From the NCBI RefSeq assembly GCF_002752675.1, contig NZ_CP024608.1, positions 5,270,001-5,334,000 on the forward strand: a stretch of DNA of 64,000 bases, in the 5' to 3' direction. Below the pieces are notes generated by a model, which made no database searches, had not been told where the DNA came from, and saw only the letters and a list, made by a program, of their open reading frames with translations. Positions 27,062 to 37,585 of the stretch are shown piece after piece. This DNA comes from Massilia violaceinigra. GTDB taxonomy: Bacteria > Pseudomonadota > Gammaproteobacteria > Burkholderiales > Burkholderiaceae_D. The translations under genes were made by a program, and so were the position numbers. Position 1 is the stretch's first letter. Each line of letters begins with the position of its first letter.

Positions 27062-28237
27062 CTAGTAGCCGATCTCCCGGAAATAATCGGCGCGCGCGGC
27101 CAGGGCAGTATCGGCGAAGTCCGAGAACACGCCATCGACGCCAAGCGCGTAGAACTGCTTGTATTCGAGCTTGGGATCGCCCTTGTAGTCGAGCGGCAGG
27201 CGGCGTTTTTCGTTACGGAAGGTGTAGGGATGGACCAGCAGGCCGGCTTTGTGGGCGTCGGCCACCAGGGTGGTCGGGGCGGTGGTGGTGGTATCGGCTT
27301 CGTTGAGCTTGCCGTCGTTATTGGCGTCGACCAGCTTGCCGTCGGCGCCGGTGGTGCCTTTGGTACTGACGATATAGCGCTTCCATGGGCCGATGGCGTC
27401 GGCGTAGGTCTTGATCTCGGCCAGGCCGGCCGGCGTGACCATGGCGCTGAACAGGCGCTTGTCGCCCGCCGCCGCCCAGTCGTAGGGACGGTCGTAGGGG
27501 GCGGCGTAGGTGAGGGCGCCGGTTTTCAGGTCGACGTCGTCGGCGTCGATCAATTGCACCATGCGCACGGTCGAGCCCTTGCCGCGCATGTACTTCAGGC
27601 TGCCTGGCTCGAACGATTGCACGAATACCGGCGCGGTGCTGGTGTTCCAGCCGGCGGCGCTGAGCAGGGCCAGCAGCTTGTCTTCCAGCGGCAAGCCGGT
27701 CTGGCGGTGGAAGGTCGGGTTCTTGGTTTCCGGATACATGATGATGTTGCGGCCGCTTTTCTTGATCATGTCGACGATTTCCTGGATCGTCGCGATCTTG
27801 TAGCGGCCATTGAATTGCTGCGGGCGCTCGGCGTCGGTGGAGATGCCGCCCAGGGTCTTGATCTCGGCCAGGGTGAAGTCGCCGGCGAACCAGCCTTCCT
27901 CGACCAGGCCATCGACGTTCATCTTGCGCTTGCGGCTGGCAAACTCCGGGTGCGAGGCGACGTCGGTGCTGTAGACCAGGTTGGGATCGTGGCGGGCGAT
28001 CAGGACGCCGTCCTTGGTCGACACCACGTCAGGTTCGATGGCATCGGCGCCTTGCTCGATGGCCATGGCGTAGCCTTCCACGGTTTCCTCCGGCAGGTAG
28101 CCGCTGGCGCCGCGGTGCGCTACCACCAGCGGTGCCTTGCCGTCGAGGGTGTTGAGGACGACCGGATCGTCGCCACCGCACGCGGCCAGTGCCATGGTGG
28201 TCGCGCACATGACTGCCAGATTTCGTTTCATTGCCAT
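27062..28237 (-). CDS. Glycerophosphodiester phosphodiesterase lipoprotein
   Basis: 391 aa. A lipobox (MALAAC) suggests outer-membrane anchoring. The GDPD TIM barrel starts at VVAHRGASGYLPEETVEGY, with EPDV and the second catalytic histidine in IARHDPNL. Later MYPETKNP and VQSFEPGSL also fit GlpQ-type enzymes, which release glycerol-3-phosphate from phospholipid head groups. AGGGAG lies 8 nt before the ATG chosen. Confidence 0.92.
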   Translation of the reverse strand: MAMKRNLAVMCATTMALAACGGDDPVVLNTLDGKAPLVVAHRGASGYLPEETVEGYAMAIEQGADAIEPDVVSTKDGVLIARHDPNLVYSTDVASHPEFASRKRKMNVDGLVEEGWFAGDFTLAEIKTLGGISTDAERPQQFNGRYKIATIQEIVDMIKKSGRNIIMYPETKNPTFHRQTGLPLEDKLLALLSAAGWNTSTAPVFVQSFEPGSLKYMRGKGSTVRMVQLIDADDVDLKTGALTYAAPYDRPYDWAAAGDKRLFSAMVTPAGLAEIKTYADAIGPWKRYIVSTKGTTGADGKLVDANNDGKLNEADTTTTAPTTLVADAHKAGLLVHPYTFRNEKRRLPLDYKGDPKLEYKQFYALGVDGVFSDFADTALAARADYFREIGY

Positions 28238-28454
28238 TGCTGAGTCTCCCTGTATCAAACGCGGAATTCTAGGTGGTGGAAATGACAAGCTGATGACGGA
28301 CCATGATTGCCAGTATGTGACTAACCCGCCTAGGTCAAGAACCCGTCCGTGAAGAATATTGTTGCGTCGCAATGTTTGATGTTCGAAGGCTGCTAGCCTT
28401 GAATTTCCAAGCGGAAATTTTCGCCAGTATTCTCCGGTAGAGAACAGGAAAACC

Positions 28455-31400
28455 ATGCCCAACGCAAACCCGTTTCCGTCACCTAGTCATCTCATACGTT
28501 TTGCACTGATACTGTTCATCTTGGCGCACGGCAGTGCTCGCGCAGAGAATGCCCTGCCAGAGGGGACGCTTGGCTGGTGGTATTACAGCGGAGTGCTTAG
28601 TCCAGAGCATTATGCGCCCGACCCGGTTACTGCCTGTCAGAAAGGGGCGTGGCACCACGCGCGCGAGCCGCTTGTCGCGATGCGGCCTTGGCCAGCGCGC
28701 CGGGATGCGTTTGAATGCGCCTATAGATGGCTACCCAAAACCGGGCCCGTTTCCTGGCTCGGGGATGCCGTCCTGCACTGCAAGCCGGGATATCGTGCGT
28801 ATGCGCAGGGCGTTTGTCGCAAAGAAAGGCCGGAACCTCCTGCGCCCTTGAAATGCGGAGAGGCGGCAGGAAACCCGGTTCAGTTTGTCAGCGGCGCCAA
28901 AATCCAGCATGAAATCGATCTGGGCGGCGGCGGCAACGACTTGCTGCGCGTCCGCCGTACCTATCGCAGCGTGCGCGAAAACGGACTCGGGCAATCAGCG
29001 GGCATGGGCTGGTCGTTTTCCTTCGAACGCGCTTTTGTAGCCCCGCGTTCAGTGCTTGGCGATATCAGGCCGAGAATCATTGGCGCACTCAGCGACGGCA
29101 CCTTTTTCGAATTCTGGCGGCAGGGCAATGGCCCGTACAAGTCAACCCACGACAGAGGCACGACCCTGGAAGTGCAAGGCCCCGATGAAACTGTCTTCCT
29201 TTTGACAACGCCGGACGGCACGGTCGAACGTTTTCTCCGTGATGGTAACAATTTCAGGCTCAGTAGCGTTCATGCGCGCACCGGCATGACGACGCATTAC
29301 ACCTACGACGCCAACAACCAGCTCAGCACGGTTGTCGACGACAGCGGTCGAACGCTGATGATGACATGGGAAGGCGGCCTCATCGCGTCTATCACCAATG
29401 CCACCGGCAGCGTGCGCTACGAATATGAGCCGGCCGCCAATCCCGGTTACGGATCCATCAAAGGCATGGACCGCCTGGTTGGAGTGCGCTTCCTCGACCG
29501 CGCCGGTGCCGAGATTTCATCGCGCGCGTACCACTACGAAGACCCCAACGATCGCTTCCTGCTCACCGGAATCACCGATGAACATGGCAAGCGCTTTGCC
29601 ACGTATGCGTACAACGGCGACGGCCAGGCCGTGCTGTCGGAGCACGCCGGCAGTGCGCAGCGCTACACATTTTCTTATCCCAGCCGGACCAGCCGGATCG
29701 TGACCGATCCGCTCGGCAGCAGCCGTAGCATCGGCATTCGGTACGACCTCGGCAAGAGCCGAATTACCGCCGAAAGCCAGCCCGCCGGCGCTGGCTGCGC
29801 TGCGAGTGCCAAGGCCACCACCTACAGCGCCACAGGCGACGTGACGAGCCGTACCGACTTCAATGGCAACAAGACCTGCTTTATCAGCGACCCCGTCCGT
29901 GGAACCGAGCTGGCACGCGTGACCGGGCTGGGCAAGGATGATGCCTGCCCCGCGAGCATCGACAGCGCGATTCCAGCTACTGTGCGCAAGACGAGTACGC
30001 GCTGGCATCCGGACTGGCCCCTGGCCACCACTACCGCCTCGCCTGAGCGCACGGAAACGACCATCTACAACGGCCAGCGCGATGCCGCTGGCAAGGTCGT
30101 GGAATGCGCTGGCGGCGCCGTGCTGCCCAATGGGAAGCCGATCGCCGTCGTATGCCGCAGGAGCGTCGAGGCGACCAGCGACAGCAATGGCGGGCTCGGT
30201 TTCACGGCGGCCCGAACCGGCCCTGTCCAGGAATGGCGCTACACCTACAACCGCACCGGGCAGATGCTGACGAGCAGCGGCCCGGTCGATGCCAATGGCA
30301 AGGCCGAATCGTCGAGCATGGTCTACTACCACGACACCAGCGCAAGCCACCACCCGGGCGACCTGGCGAGCGTGCGCAACAGCGTTGGTGAGGTGATCAA
30401 TTACCTCGAATACAGCGAAGATGGCTTGCCGACCAAAATCCAGCGTCCCAACGGCCAGATGGTCGGATTTGAATACGGGCCACGCCAGCGCTTGATGTCC
30501 AGCACCGTCCGCGCAGCGAGTGGGCAAGCCGAAACCACGCAATACGAATATGACGTCGCGGGCCAGCTGATCCGTATGACTGCGCCCGACGGCTCGACGC
30601 TGAGCTACACCTACGACGATGCGCACCGCCTGATCGGCTTGCGCGACCGCGCCGGCAACAGCATTGAATTCACGCTCGATGCCATGGGCAACGTCGTGCG
30701 CCAGGAGGTGAAAGACCCGAGCGGCAAATTGGTGGCGCAGACCACACGCGCCATCGATGCGCTAAATCGCCTGCAGCGGGAACAGCAAAGCGCGAATGAT
30801 CCAGGCACGCGTTTCGAATACGACGCGGCCGGCAACCTGACGTCGAGCATCGATCAACTGGCACGCGTCAGCAAGGGAACTTACGACACCTTCAACCGTC
30901 TGATACGACAGACATTGCCTGCGGCCGATGCCAGGGGCAAACCGGCGATGATCGACTACAGGTACACGCCGCAGGATCAGCTTGCATCCGTGCTCGACCC
31001 GCGCCGCTTGTGGACGCGCTACGTTGTTAACGGACTGGGACAGCAAACGGCGCTTACCAGCCCGGATACCGGCACTACGGCCATGCAGTTCGATGGCGCG
31101 GGTAAGCTGATATCGCGTGTCGACGCGGCTGGACGCAAGACCGCCTATCGTTACGACGCGGCGGGCCGCGTGACCGGCATCGGTACTAGCACGTTCGAAT
31201 ATGGGGTGGCCGGAAGTTCCGCAGCGGGCCGGGTGACGGCGATGACGGATGAGGCTGGGAAAACGGTGTATGCCTACGATGGCATGGGGAGGCTCGTGAG
31301 GAAGGAGCAGACGAGCGGCCGGGCGTCCAGGCGCTTCGTGACTGCTTACACCTATGGCAGTGAAGGGCGTGCCGTTGGACACGTCACCTCGATGACCTAC

Positions 31401-32525
31401 CCCAGCGGCAATCGCATCGACATCACTTACGACAGCAATGGCAGACCGTCCGCGCTGAGTTTGATGCGCCCCGGCGCCGCGCCCACGACGATTCTGAGCG
31501 ACGTGGCGTACCAGGCGTTCGGCTCAGCGCGCTCGTGGTTATGGGGCAATCACAGCGTGGGCAGTCCTAACAAATACGAGCGCCAGTTCGATCTTGAAAA
31601 TCGTCTTGTCAGCTATCCGCTTGGCCACCTCAAAGTCGGCGGATCGATGCGCACGCTCAGCTACGATCTCGCCGGGCGGATCGTGGCCAGCACGCATGTC
31701 GGTAGCGCCGCGTCAGGGAGATTGGATCAACGTTACAGCTATGATGGACGTGATCGCCTGATCAGCTTCACCAGCGCCATCGCCAGCCAACGCTTCGAGT
31801 ACGACGCGAACGGTAACCGGACCAAAGTTATTCTGGGAGCCAATAGCTACCTCAACACGATAGATCCCGGCAGCAATCGATTGACTGCCACTTCCGGGCC
31901 GTTGCCGGCAAAACGCAATACGTACGACGCCACGGGCAACCTCATCAGCGACGATACGATACGCTACACCTACGGCAACAACGGGCGTCTCAGCAGCGCG
32001 TCAGGCGGCGGTGCTGCAGCTCAATATCGCTACAACGGACTTGGACAACGGACTACAAAGGCGGATTCAACAGGGGCAACGAGTTACTTGGTGTACGACG
32101 AGTCTGGCCGCATTCTTGGGGAGTACGACAGCGCTGGCACGCCGATGCAGGAAACGATATATCTTGAAAATATACCGATCGTTGTAATCAAACCGCGCCC
32201 GGCGGTCACTGGCGAGAATGCATACTATATCTATGCAGACCATCTAGGAACACCGCGAGTAATCACGCGCGCCAGCACCAACCAGATGGTGTGGCGCTGG
32301 GATAGCTCAAATCCGTTCGGGGACGATGCGCCTGATGAAAACCCAAATTCTCAAAGTAAATTTACTTACAATCTGCGTTTTCCGGGGCAGTATTATGATC
32401 GCGAGACTGGCCTCTATTACAACTACTATCGACACTACGATCCCCAAACGGGGAGGTACATTGAAAGCGATCCGATCGGGTTGATCGGCGGAATCAATAC
32501 GTATGCATATGGGCACCTCGAATAA
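28455..32525 (+). pseudogene. Secreted RHS-repeat protein, 5' part, cut by an IS
   Basis: 1352 genuine codons, then four codons and a stop supplied by the IS end. A Sec signal peptide covers about residues 12-31 (LIRFALILFILAHGSARA). A Cys-containing N-terminal module precedes the RHS entry NPVQFVSGAKIQHEIDLGGGGNDLLRVRR and many YD repeats. The sequence stops inside the conserved hyperconserved end RYIESDPIGLIGGINTYAY. The continuation VDSDPLGSIDPLGLA lies on the other side of the IS at 33751. Removing 32511-33750 restores one 1479-aa frame. The shell may still be made, but without its toxin tip. Confidence 0.9.
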
Positions 32526-32528
32526 CCC
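32511..32528 (+). repeat. IS left inverted repeat
   Basis: GGGCACCTCGAATAACCC, matching the complement of the other end except for one base. Confidence 0.85.
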
Positions 32529-32654
32529 GTGATTTCGCGGTTGCCTGCGAACGGGGCGTTTGAATGTGGCCCGCATTGCGCGAGCGACGTTGTTTCCCGA
32601 CCTGTTTTTCAGGCTACGTTGCTCAAATTCGGCGGCCCGAACGGACCTCGGGCG

Positions 32655-33680
32655 TTAGAACGCCTCGATACCTGCCTCCTTCAAGTAGACGAGGCGCTGC
32701 AAGTTGTAGGCAGCGACCTTCCAGTTCAGGTGCAGCGTGGCGCGCGCCAGGCCAATGGAGCGCAACGCCTTGCCGCCCATCTGGGCCATGCCCGCGAACA
32801 CGTGTTCGACGCGTGCGCGTGTCTTGGCGATGCGATGGTTGCGGCGCTGCTGGGCATCGGAAATCGGCTTGTCCTTGCTACCTTTGCGCTGGATGTGCAT
32901 GCGCCAGCCCTGCTTGTTCAACCGCGCTTCGCGCTCGCCGTCGACGTACCCCTTGTCGGCCAGGATGTTGCGATTCGTGTTGGAGGGATCGAGCACCTCC
33001 TCGAAATGCGTGGTGTCATGTTCGCTGGCCGTGCTGACCTTGATCTTGCGCACCAGCTTGTAGCGTTTGTCGGCGTTGACCGAGACCTTATAGCCGAAGT
33101 AGGACTTGCCGTGTTTCTTCGTCCAGCGCGCTTGCGTATCCTTCTGACGCCGCTTGGCCGGCTTCCAGCCGGCCGGTATCGCGCCTTGCATGACCAGGGT
33201 TTTCTCTTCCTTGTTCAGCGACTGTTTCGGCGCCTGCACAATGCTCGCGTCGATCATCTGCCCGCCGCGCGCAATGTAGCCGTGCTGGGACAGTTGGCGA
33301 TTGACCGCATCGAATACGCTCTCGCTGGCGCCGGCCTGGATCAAGCGCTCCTTGAAAGTCCAGATCGTCGTCCGATCCGGGACCTGACTACTCGCGCGCA
33401 AGCCGGCAAAGCGCTGGAAGCTCAAGCGATCGAGCAGCTGGAATTCCATCTGCTCATCGCTCAAGTTGAACAGCTGTTGGATCAACAGTACGCGCACCAT
33501 CAATTCGGTGGGGAAAGGCGGACGGCCGCCGCGCTCGCGGCTAGGGCGTGGTGCCGCAAGGTCGACCTCGGCAGCCAGGGCGGCGAAGTCGACATGCCGC
33601 TCCATCACCACCAGTGCATCGCCGAGCTTGTTCAGCTTGGCTTCGCGCTCTTGGTCAGCAAACAGACTGGTCTTGATCAT
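32655..33680 (-). CDS. IS5 family transposase
   Basis: 341 aa DDE transposase. The N-terminal domain (MIKTSLFADQEREAKLNKLGD, RGGRPPFPTELMVRVLLIQQLFNLSDEQMEFQLLDR) is the IS5-group DUF772 region. DDE residues are seen in MIDASIVQAP, ILADKGYVD and RVEHVFAGM. The frame is intact over full family length, so the element may be active. It is read opposite to the interrupted RHS gene. Confidence 0.95.
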   Translation of the reverse strand: MIKTSLFADQEREAKLNKLGDALVVMERHVDFAALAAEVDLAAPRPSRERGGRPPFPTELMVRVLLIQQLFNLSDEQMEFQLLDRLSFQRFAGLRASSQVPDRTTIWTFKERLIQAGASESVFDAVNRQLSQHGYIARGGQMIDASIVQAPKQSLNKEEKTLVMQGAIPAGWKPAKRRQKDTQARWTKKHGKSYFGYKVSVNADKRYKLVRKIKVSTASEHDTTHFEEVLDPSNTNRNILADKGYVDGEREARLNKQGWRMHIQRKGSKDKPISDAQQRRNHRIAKTRARVEHVFAGMAQMGGKALRSIGLARATLHLNWKVAAYNLQRLVYLKEAGIEAF

Positions 33681-33728
33681 GAAAAATTACGTCAGAGTCG
33701 AGGCACCGATATCATGCCAGATTCACGA

Positions 33729-33746
33729 GGGTTTTTCGAGGTGCCC
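33729..33746 (-). repeat. IS right inverted repeat
   Basis: On the minus strand GGGCACCTCGAAAAACCC, the partner of the left end with one mismatch; followed by the ATAT copy. Confidence 0.85.
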
Positions 33747-33750
33747 ATAT

Positions 33751-34134
33751 GTAGATAGTGATCCGCTTGGTTCAATAGATCCCTTAGGGCTTGCAAAGGT
33801 GCATGGGAATTGGTGTGGTCCTGACTGGACTGGTGGGAGAAAAGAACAGTACTCCCCTGCGAATAATGCTCTGTACAAATCCACCACCACTCCATTAGAC
33901 ACAGCGTGTAAAACACATGATATCTGCTACTATCAATGTCGAAAGGACAACCCTTGCGATGCTTCGAAAAGGTCTGCGTGCTTTCAATCTTGCGATGGAA
34001 ATTTAGCGGTTTCGGCATCAATGACAAGTGAAATGATGTCGGCTGTTGTTGTGCGCGCAATGCAAAGAGACGGCATTCGTCCTCCTGGTGATAACGCCGC
34101 CTCCTGCCCAATGGCGTGCGAATATAAAAAATAG
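33751..34134 (+). pseudogene. RHS C-terminal tip with phospholipase A2-like toxin domain, severed
   Basis: 127 codons that complete the RHS gene once the IS is removed. They open with VDSDPLGSIDPLGLA, the RHS cleavage region. The tip then shows WCGPDWTGG and CKTHDICYYQC, the calcium-loop-like glycine region and catalytic His-Asp block of phospholipase A2 folds, plus eight further cysteines for disulfides. Such domains hydrolyse membrane phospholipids. The tip is AT-richer than the RHS core, as expected for an exchanged module. It has no start of its own here; the only in-frame starts lie inside the IS. Confidence 0.85.
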
Positions 34135-34173
34135 AAATGAGCCTGTGATGATGCAGTTTATATGGAGGAAATA

Positions 34174-34464
34174 ATGTATATATCGATAATCTTGACAATA
34201 TTTTTCTCATCGGCAACTGCATTTCTATGTCGCTATCTGAAAGGTCCAGCAACTAAAATGTTGATCGTCGTGGCGGTGTCATTCTGCGTCTCATATGCTA
34301 TCTACTGGATGCCTGTTTGGTTAGGTGCAAAGGACGACCAATACTCATCATGGGCCCCTGTGGTTATTGGTATTTGCTTTGGCGCTGGCACCATAACTGG
34401 TGGTGCTGGACTGTTGTTGATGAGGTGGGCAGAGCGGCGGGCCAAAGGCAACAAAGAAGCATAG
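34174..34464 (+). CDS. Small membrane protein, candidate immunity to the PLA2 toxin
   Basis: 96 aa with three hydrophobic spans (about residues 2-20, 29-48 and 60-83) and a basic tail. GGAGG stands 7 nt before ATG 34174; the ATG 12 bp upstream lies inside that ribosome binding site. It follows the toxin tip by 39 bp. A membrane-located immunity protein would suit a periplasm-acting phospholipase. Family not recognised. Confidence 0.65.
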   Translation: MYISIILTIFFSSATAFLCRYLKGPATKMLIVVAVSFCVSYAIYWMPVWLGAKDDQYSSWAPVVIGICFGAGTITGGAGLLLMRWAERRAKGNKEA

Positions 34465-34600
34465 TAGCGATGCTAACGGACCGGCATGAGAAAGTGCTGT
34501 TTTTTTGCTGACAACAGAAATCTGCACATTCAAATCCGAAACCCAAACAAGCCAGTCAAATGATAAAACAAGTTAGTTAAGAGAGGCTGGTATCTAGACG

Positions 34601-34650
34601 CGTGGAGTATGGGGTAATCACAGGGCGGGCAGCCTGAACAAATGCGCAAA
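34601..34650 (+). repeat. Relic of RHS core sequence
   Basis: About 45 bases (GTGGAGTATGGGGTAATCAC and onward to AACAAATGCG) align with the RHS gene at about 31534-31580 with some 37 identities and one indel. The source encodes SWLWGNHSVGSPNKYE. This is a displaced fragment of an RHS repeat unit lying before another small membrane gene. Confidence 0.6.
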
Positions 34651-34661
34651 ACAGAGTGTGG

Positions 34662-35084
34662 ATGCAGATGATGACCGATACAACGCGTTCATTCGTATAT
34701 TTTCTGATGGGGCTAGGAAGTCTGGCGATGTCGTTTTATGCTGCATCTATAGCTCTATCGTTAACGAAAACTAGTCAACATTATTCTTCGAGTTTGCCAC
34801 TTTGCTTGACTATTGCCATTGTTTTCATTTTGGTGGGGGCTGTAAATTTTTATACGGCTTATGGGTTTAAATTTGGCAGAGTGGATGAGGTCGTTGGGTC
34901 GCTTGATTCGGCAATCTTTCGTCGTTCTGGTAGAAACGTGCGGGAGGGGGTTCGCATTCAATTAGTTAGGGTTCTTGGCACCGATGACTTGAGCTTGACT
35001 CATGATGAAAGACGCGTCCTTTTCATAAGTGGCTGGCTTCCCTGGGTGTGTAAATTGAGTAAGTTCCATTGTCAAAAGCCGTAG
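34662..35084 (+). CDS. Small membrane protein, possible orphan immunity gene
   Basis: 140 aa. Two hydrophobic spans (about residues 11-34 and 46-66) are followed by a soluble basic domain. Codon use is much AT-richer than the genome average, suggesting transfer. Several starts are possible (GTG 34656, ATG 34662, 34668, 34671), none with a strong ribosome binding site. It sits behind a fragment of RHS sequence, as expected for a displaced RHS cassette. No family recognised. Confidence 0.5.
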   Translation: MQMMTDTTRSFVYFLMGLGSLAMSFYAASIALSLTKTSQHYSSSLPLCLTIAIVFILVGAVNFYTAYGFKFGRVDEVVGSLDSAIFRRSGRNVREGVRIQLVRVLGTDDLSLTHDERRVLFISGWLPWVCKLSKFHCQKP

Positions 35085-35446
35085 TTGCAGAGGCATGAGG
35101 AAACAGCGGGGGGCGTGCCGAAAAAGAGGATTCATGAGCGGGGGATCAGGTACCCATTCGTCGCCGGCCTCCCTTTTTCACCGGTAGGCTTCGGCCGTTC
35201 CTCAGCAATAACCTGCTGGCATTCGATGTCGCGGCAGAAAGGCGCGCGGAATCAGTCTTTGGTAAGCGTTTCCTGATGAGGGAAACCTACAAAATACGCA
35301 AGCGGCAGCTCGAGCATTACCTACCGGGGGAAAGGCGCTCTCCGGCGCCGCTGCATGGCTTTGATGTATGAATTGCGATCTGATCCATTCGCACCGGGGT
35401 TGCGGCACAGGCGAAAAGCTCTGCGGCGTGCACACCGCGAAGCCCG
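35085..35446. other. No gene seen
   Basis: 362 bp at the edge of the RHS island. No convincing reading frame, repeat or hairpin was found; base composition rises back to the genome average across it. Confidence 0.5.
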
Positions 35447-35809
35447 TCAGGGACGATTCGTCACGTCGACCGAAATGGCTGGCTGACGGCGGTCAGACGA
35501 TCGGACAGGCACCGGCATGCTCTCGGCAGGGTAGAACACGCGTTCTACCCGCACTGGTGCCACCGTCCGCTCATCCCGATGCGATGAGTGCCGTGCGGGT
35601 TTGCACTTACGTTTTTCCTTGTAGTCGCCATTCTTCTTCATCTTGCGCTCCACCTTGCAGTCGCCGTCCCAAAATTCTTCCTTGAACTCACGGCGCTCGT
35701 GATGCCGACGTTTTCCTTTGCCGCTTTCGTCCTTCCAGTCGTCCGCCGAGACGGCGCTGGAAAGGGTCAGAAATGACAGTGGGACCAACATTTTTGCGAG
35801 ATGATTCAT
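35447..35809 (-). CDS. Periplasmic basic hypothetical protein
   Basis: 120 aa with a signal peptide (about residues 1-22, cleavage after VSA). The mature part is very rich in Lys, Arg and Glu, with DGDCKVERKMKKNGDYKEKRKCK holding the only two cysteines, probably disulfide-bonded. GGGGAAA precedes the ATG. Similar small proteins are known in proteobacteria but without function. Confidence 0.72.
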   Translation of the reverse strand: MNHLAKMLVPLSFLTLSSAVSADDWKDESGKGKRRHHERREFKEEFWDGDCKVERKMKKNGDYKEKRKCKPARHSSHRDERTVAPVRVERVFYPAESMPVPVRSSDRRQPAISVDVTNRP

Positions 35810-36104
35810 AGCGTTTCCCCTGATTTGTCGGGCTCATGGTACCTCAGGGTTAAAACGACCACGGCAAGCATTGTGCTAGCAACTGTTACACACGTTTGTT
35901 CAATCCACTATTCTGCTTCCGTGCGCTCCATCACCGCTGTGCTCACTGCCCGGGATGGACGATCAAGGTGCTAAACGATCAGGAACCGACATACCCTGAA
36001 TTGCCCGTAAATCAGATGCGTGCAAGGTCTGCACAGGCTATGATATTGCTTCATACCAGCACTCATCCAGCCGGGCAGCGCCTGGCCTCGAAAGGGCGGA
36101 CCTT

Positions 36105-37253
36105 ATGAAGATACGGCGTTGCGCAGTGCTGTTCATCGAACCGCGCGAAGACCTGGGCATCGATTGGGCCGCTTTGTTTTCCGGTGCCGGGGCGCTCAGC
36201 GCCTCGCTGCGCTGGGTGGCGCTGGCACCGCACCTGGACCGCGAAACGACCATCGACGCCGCCCAGGTGGCCGCCCTGGGCGCCGTCGGCCAGACCGCCT
36301 GGACCGAACGCCTGGACGCCGAGCGCCAGCTCGGCGCCGCCATGGTCGACAGCCTGCTCGCGCTCGGCCTCCTGCTTGACGACGGCGCAAGCGACAACCC
36401 GGCCCGCGAACGCGACGCCTTGCTGCGCGACCAGCACTGGCGCCCGCTCTCAGCCGCCGCCCACATGTTCAGCCGCTGGGACGGCATGCAGGTCGACAAG
36501 GGCATGCACTTTCCCAGCTTCGAGGAACTGGTGCAGTCCTACGGCGCGCCGCCGCCGCCTGCCATCGGCCGTGGCGATCCGGAGGCGGCGATCAAGCTTC
36601 CCCCGCCCGCCAGCGGCCCGCTCGACGCCCAGTTGATGCAGCGCTACACCGGCCGCAATTACGATCCCGACGCCGTGCTGCCGCTGGACGTGCTGGCGCG
36701 CGTGCTGCAGCGTACCTTCGGCGCCCAGGCCGAGCGCATGGTGGCGCAGGAAGCGCTGGTCTTCAAAAAAACCAGTCCCTCCGCCGGCGGCCTGCATCCG
36801 ACCGAAGCCTACGTGCTGGTGCAGCGCGTGCCGGGCGTGGCGCCCGGGCTGTACCACTATCATGCGGTCCACCACGTGCTCGAACCGCTGACGATGCTCG
36901 ATGCGGCCGCCGCCAGCGAGCTGGCTCGCCAGTTCGTCGCCGACCAGCACTGGTTCGTCGATGCCCCGGTCATGGTGGTGATGGCGGCACGGGTGGCGCG
37001 CAATTTCTGGAAGTACCGCAATCACGCCAAGGCGTACCGCGCCCTGATGCTCGACGCCGGTCACCTGTCGCAAACGTTTTATTTACTGGCCACTGAAGCG
37101 GGCATGCCGGGCTTCGTGACGGCGGCCATCAATGAGATGGTGATCGAGCGCGCGTTCGGGCTCGATCCCCTGTCTGACGCGGTGGTCGCTGTATGCGGCT
37201 GCGGTGTCGCAGCCGCGGGGCAGACCACGCTGGAGTTACGTTTAGAAGAATAA
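36105..37253 (+). CDS. SagB/ThcOx-type flavin dehydrogenase, putative peptide maturation enzyme
   Basis: 382 aa. The C-terminal 200 residues are a nitroreductase-fold, FMN-binding SagB domain: RYTGRNYDPDAVLPLDVLARVL, then KTSPSAGGLHPTEAYVLVQ and GLYHYHAVHHVLE, the three blocks typical of the family. SagB enzymes oxidise azolines to azoles in thiazole/oxazole peptides; a related group is paired with leader peptides of the nitrile-hydratase-like type. The N-terminal 150 residues have no recognised domain and may bind the peptide. It converges on the small precursor-like gene with 22 bp between stops. No YcaO cyclase is in the window. Confidence 0.85.
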   Translation: MKIRRCAVLFIEPREDLGIDWAALFSGAGALSASLRWVALAPHLDRETTIDAAQVAALGAVGQTAWTERLDAERQLGAAMVDSLLALGLLLDDGASDNPARERDALLRDQHWRPLSAAAHMFSRWDGMQVDKGMHFPSFEELVQSYGAPPPPAIGRGDPEAAIKLPPPASGPLDAQLMQRYTGRNYDPDAVLPLDVLARVLQRTFGAQAERMVAQEALVFKKTSPSAGGLHPTEAYVLVQRVPGVAPGLYHYHAVHHVLEPLTMLDAAAASELARQFVADQHWFVDAPVMVVMAARVARNFWKYRNHAKAYRALMLDAGHLSQTFYLLATEAGMPGFVTAAINEMVIERAFGLDPLSDAVVAVCGCGVAAAGQTTLELRLEE

Positions 37254-37275
37254 AAAGAGGTGTGAAGACCCCGGA

Positions 37276-37530
37276 TCAGGCGGTGCCGGACAAGAAGAAC
37301 GGAATCGCCCCAGCAGCACTGTCCAGCTTCGACATGAAGGCCATCCGGTCAAGGGCGATCGCATCCTTGGCCGGCAGGCAGCGCTCGGACGGAATCTGGC
37401 CGGCGTCGAGCGCAATGCCGAGGCTGCCGAGGGCCGCCACCGGGTCGCCCAGCAGGCGCGCGCGAAATACGTCATCACTGGACAATTTATGGAGCAGGGA
37501 GTCCAGGTCGCTATGCAGGTGGGTTGTCAT
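37276..37530 (-). CDS. Putative RiPP precursor with NHLP-like leader
   Basis: 84 aa. The leader shows LLHKLSSDDVFRARLLGDPVAALGSLGI (residues 12-39), the pattern of nitrile-hydratase-related and similar leader peptides (hydrophobic LL.KLS.D..FR..LL.DP..AL..LGI). The C-terminal part is less helical, carries C51 and ends AAGAIPFFLSGTA, the probable core. The start is ATG 37530; an in-frame ATG 84 bp upstream lacks conserved sequence. It has its own promoter-like element and lies beside a SagB-type dehydrogenase, which supports a modified-peptide role. The modification and product are unknown. Confidence 0.72.
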   Translation of the reverse strand: MTTHLHSDLDSLLHKLSSDDVFRARLLGDPVAALGSLGIALDAGQIPSERCLPAKDAIALDRMAFMSKLDSAAGAIPFFLSGTA

Positions 37531-37585
37531 GGTAAGGGCCTTTCGTGTAGGAAAATGACGAGTCACGTAGGTAAAGCACTTATCC

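Larger units (their letters stand above)
32511..33746 (-). mobile_element. IS5-type insertion sequence, 1236 bp
   Basis: Bounded by inverted repeats beginning GGGCACCTCGAA, 17 of 18 terminal bases matching, and flanked by ATAT on both sides (32507-32510 and 33747-33750), the likely target duplication. It carries one transposase. The duplication and intact ends indicate a recent insertion. The target site CATATG is itself palindromic, so the outer boundary could shift by a base or two. Confidence 0.9.
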
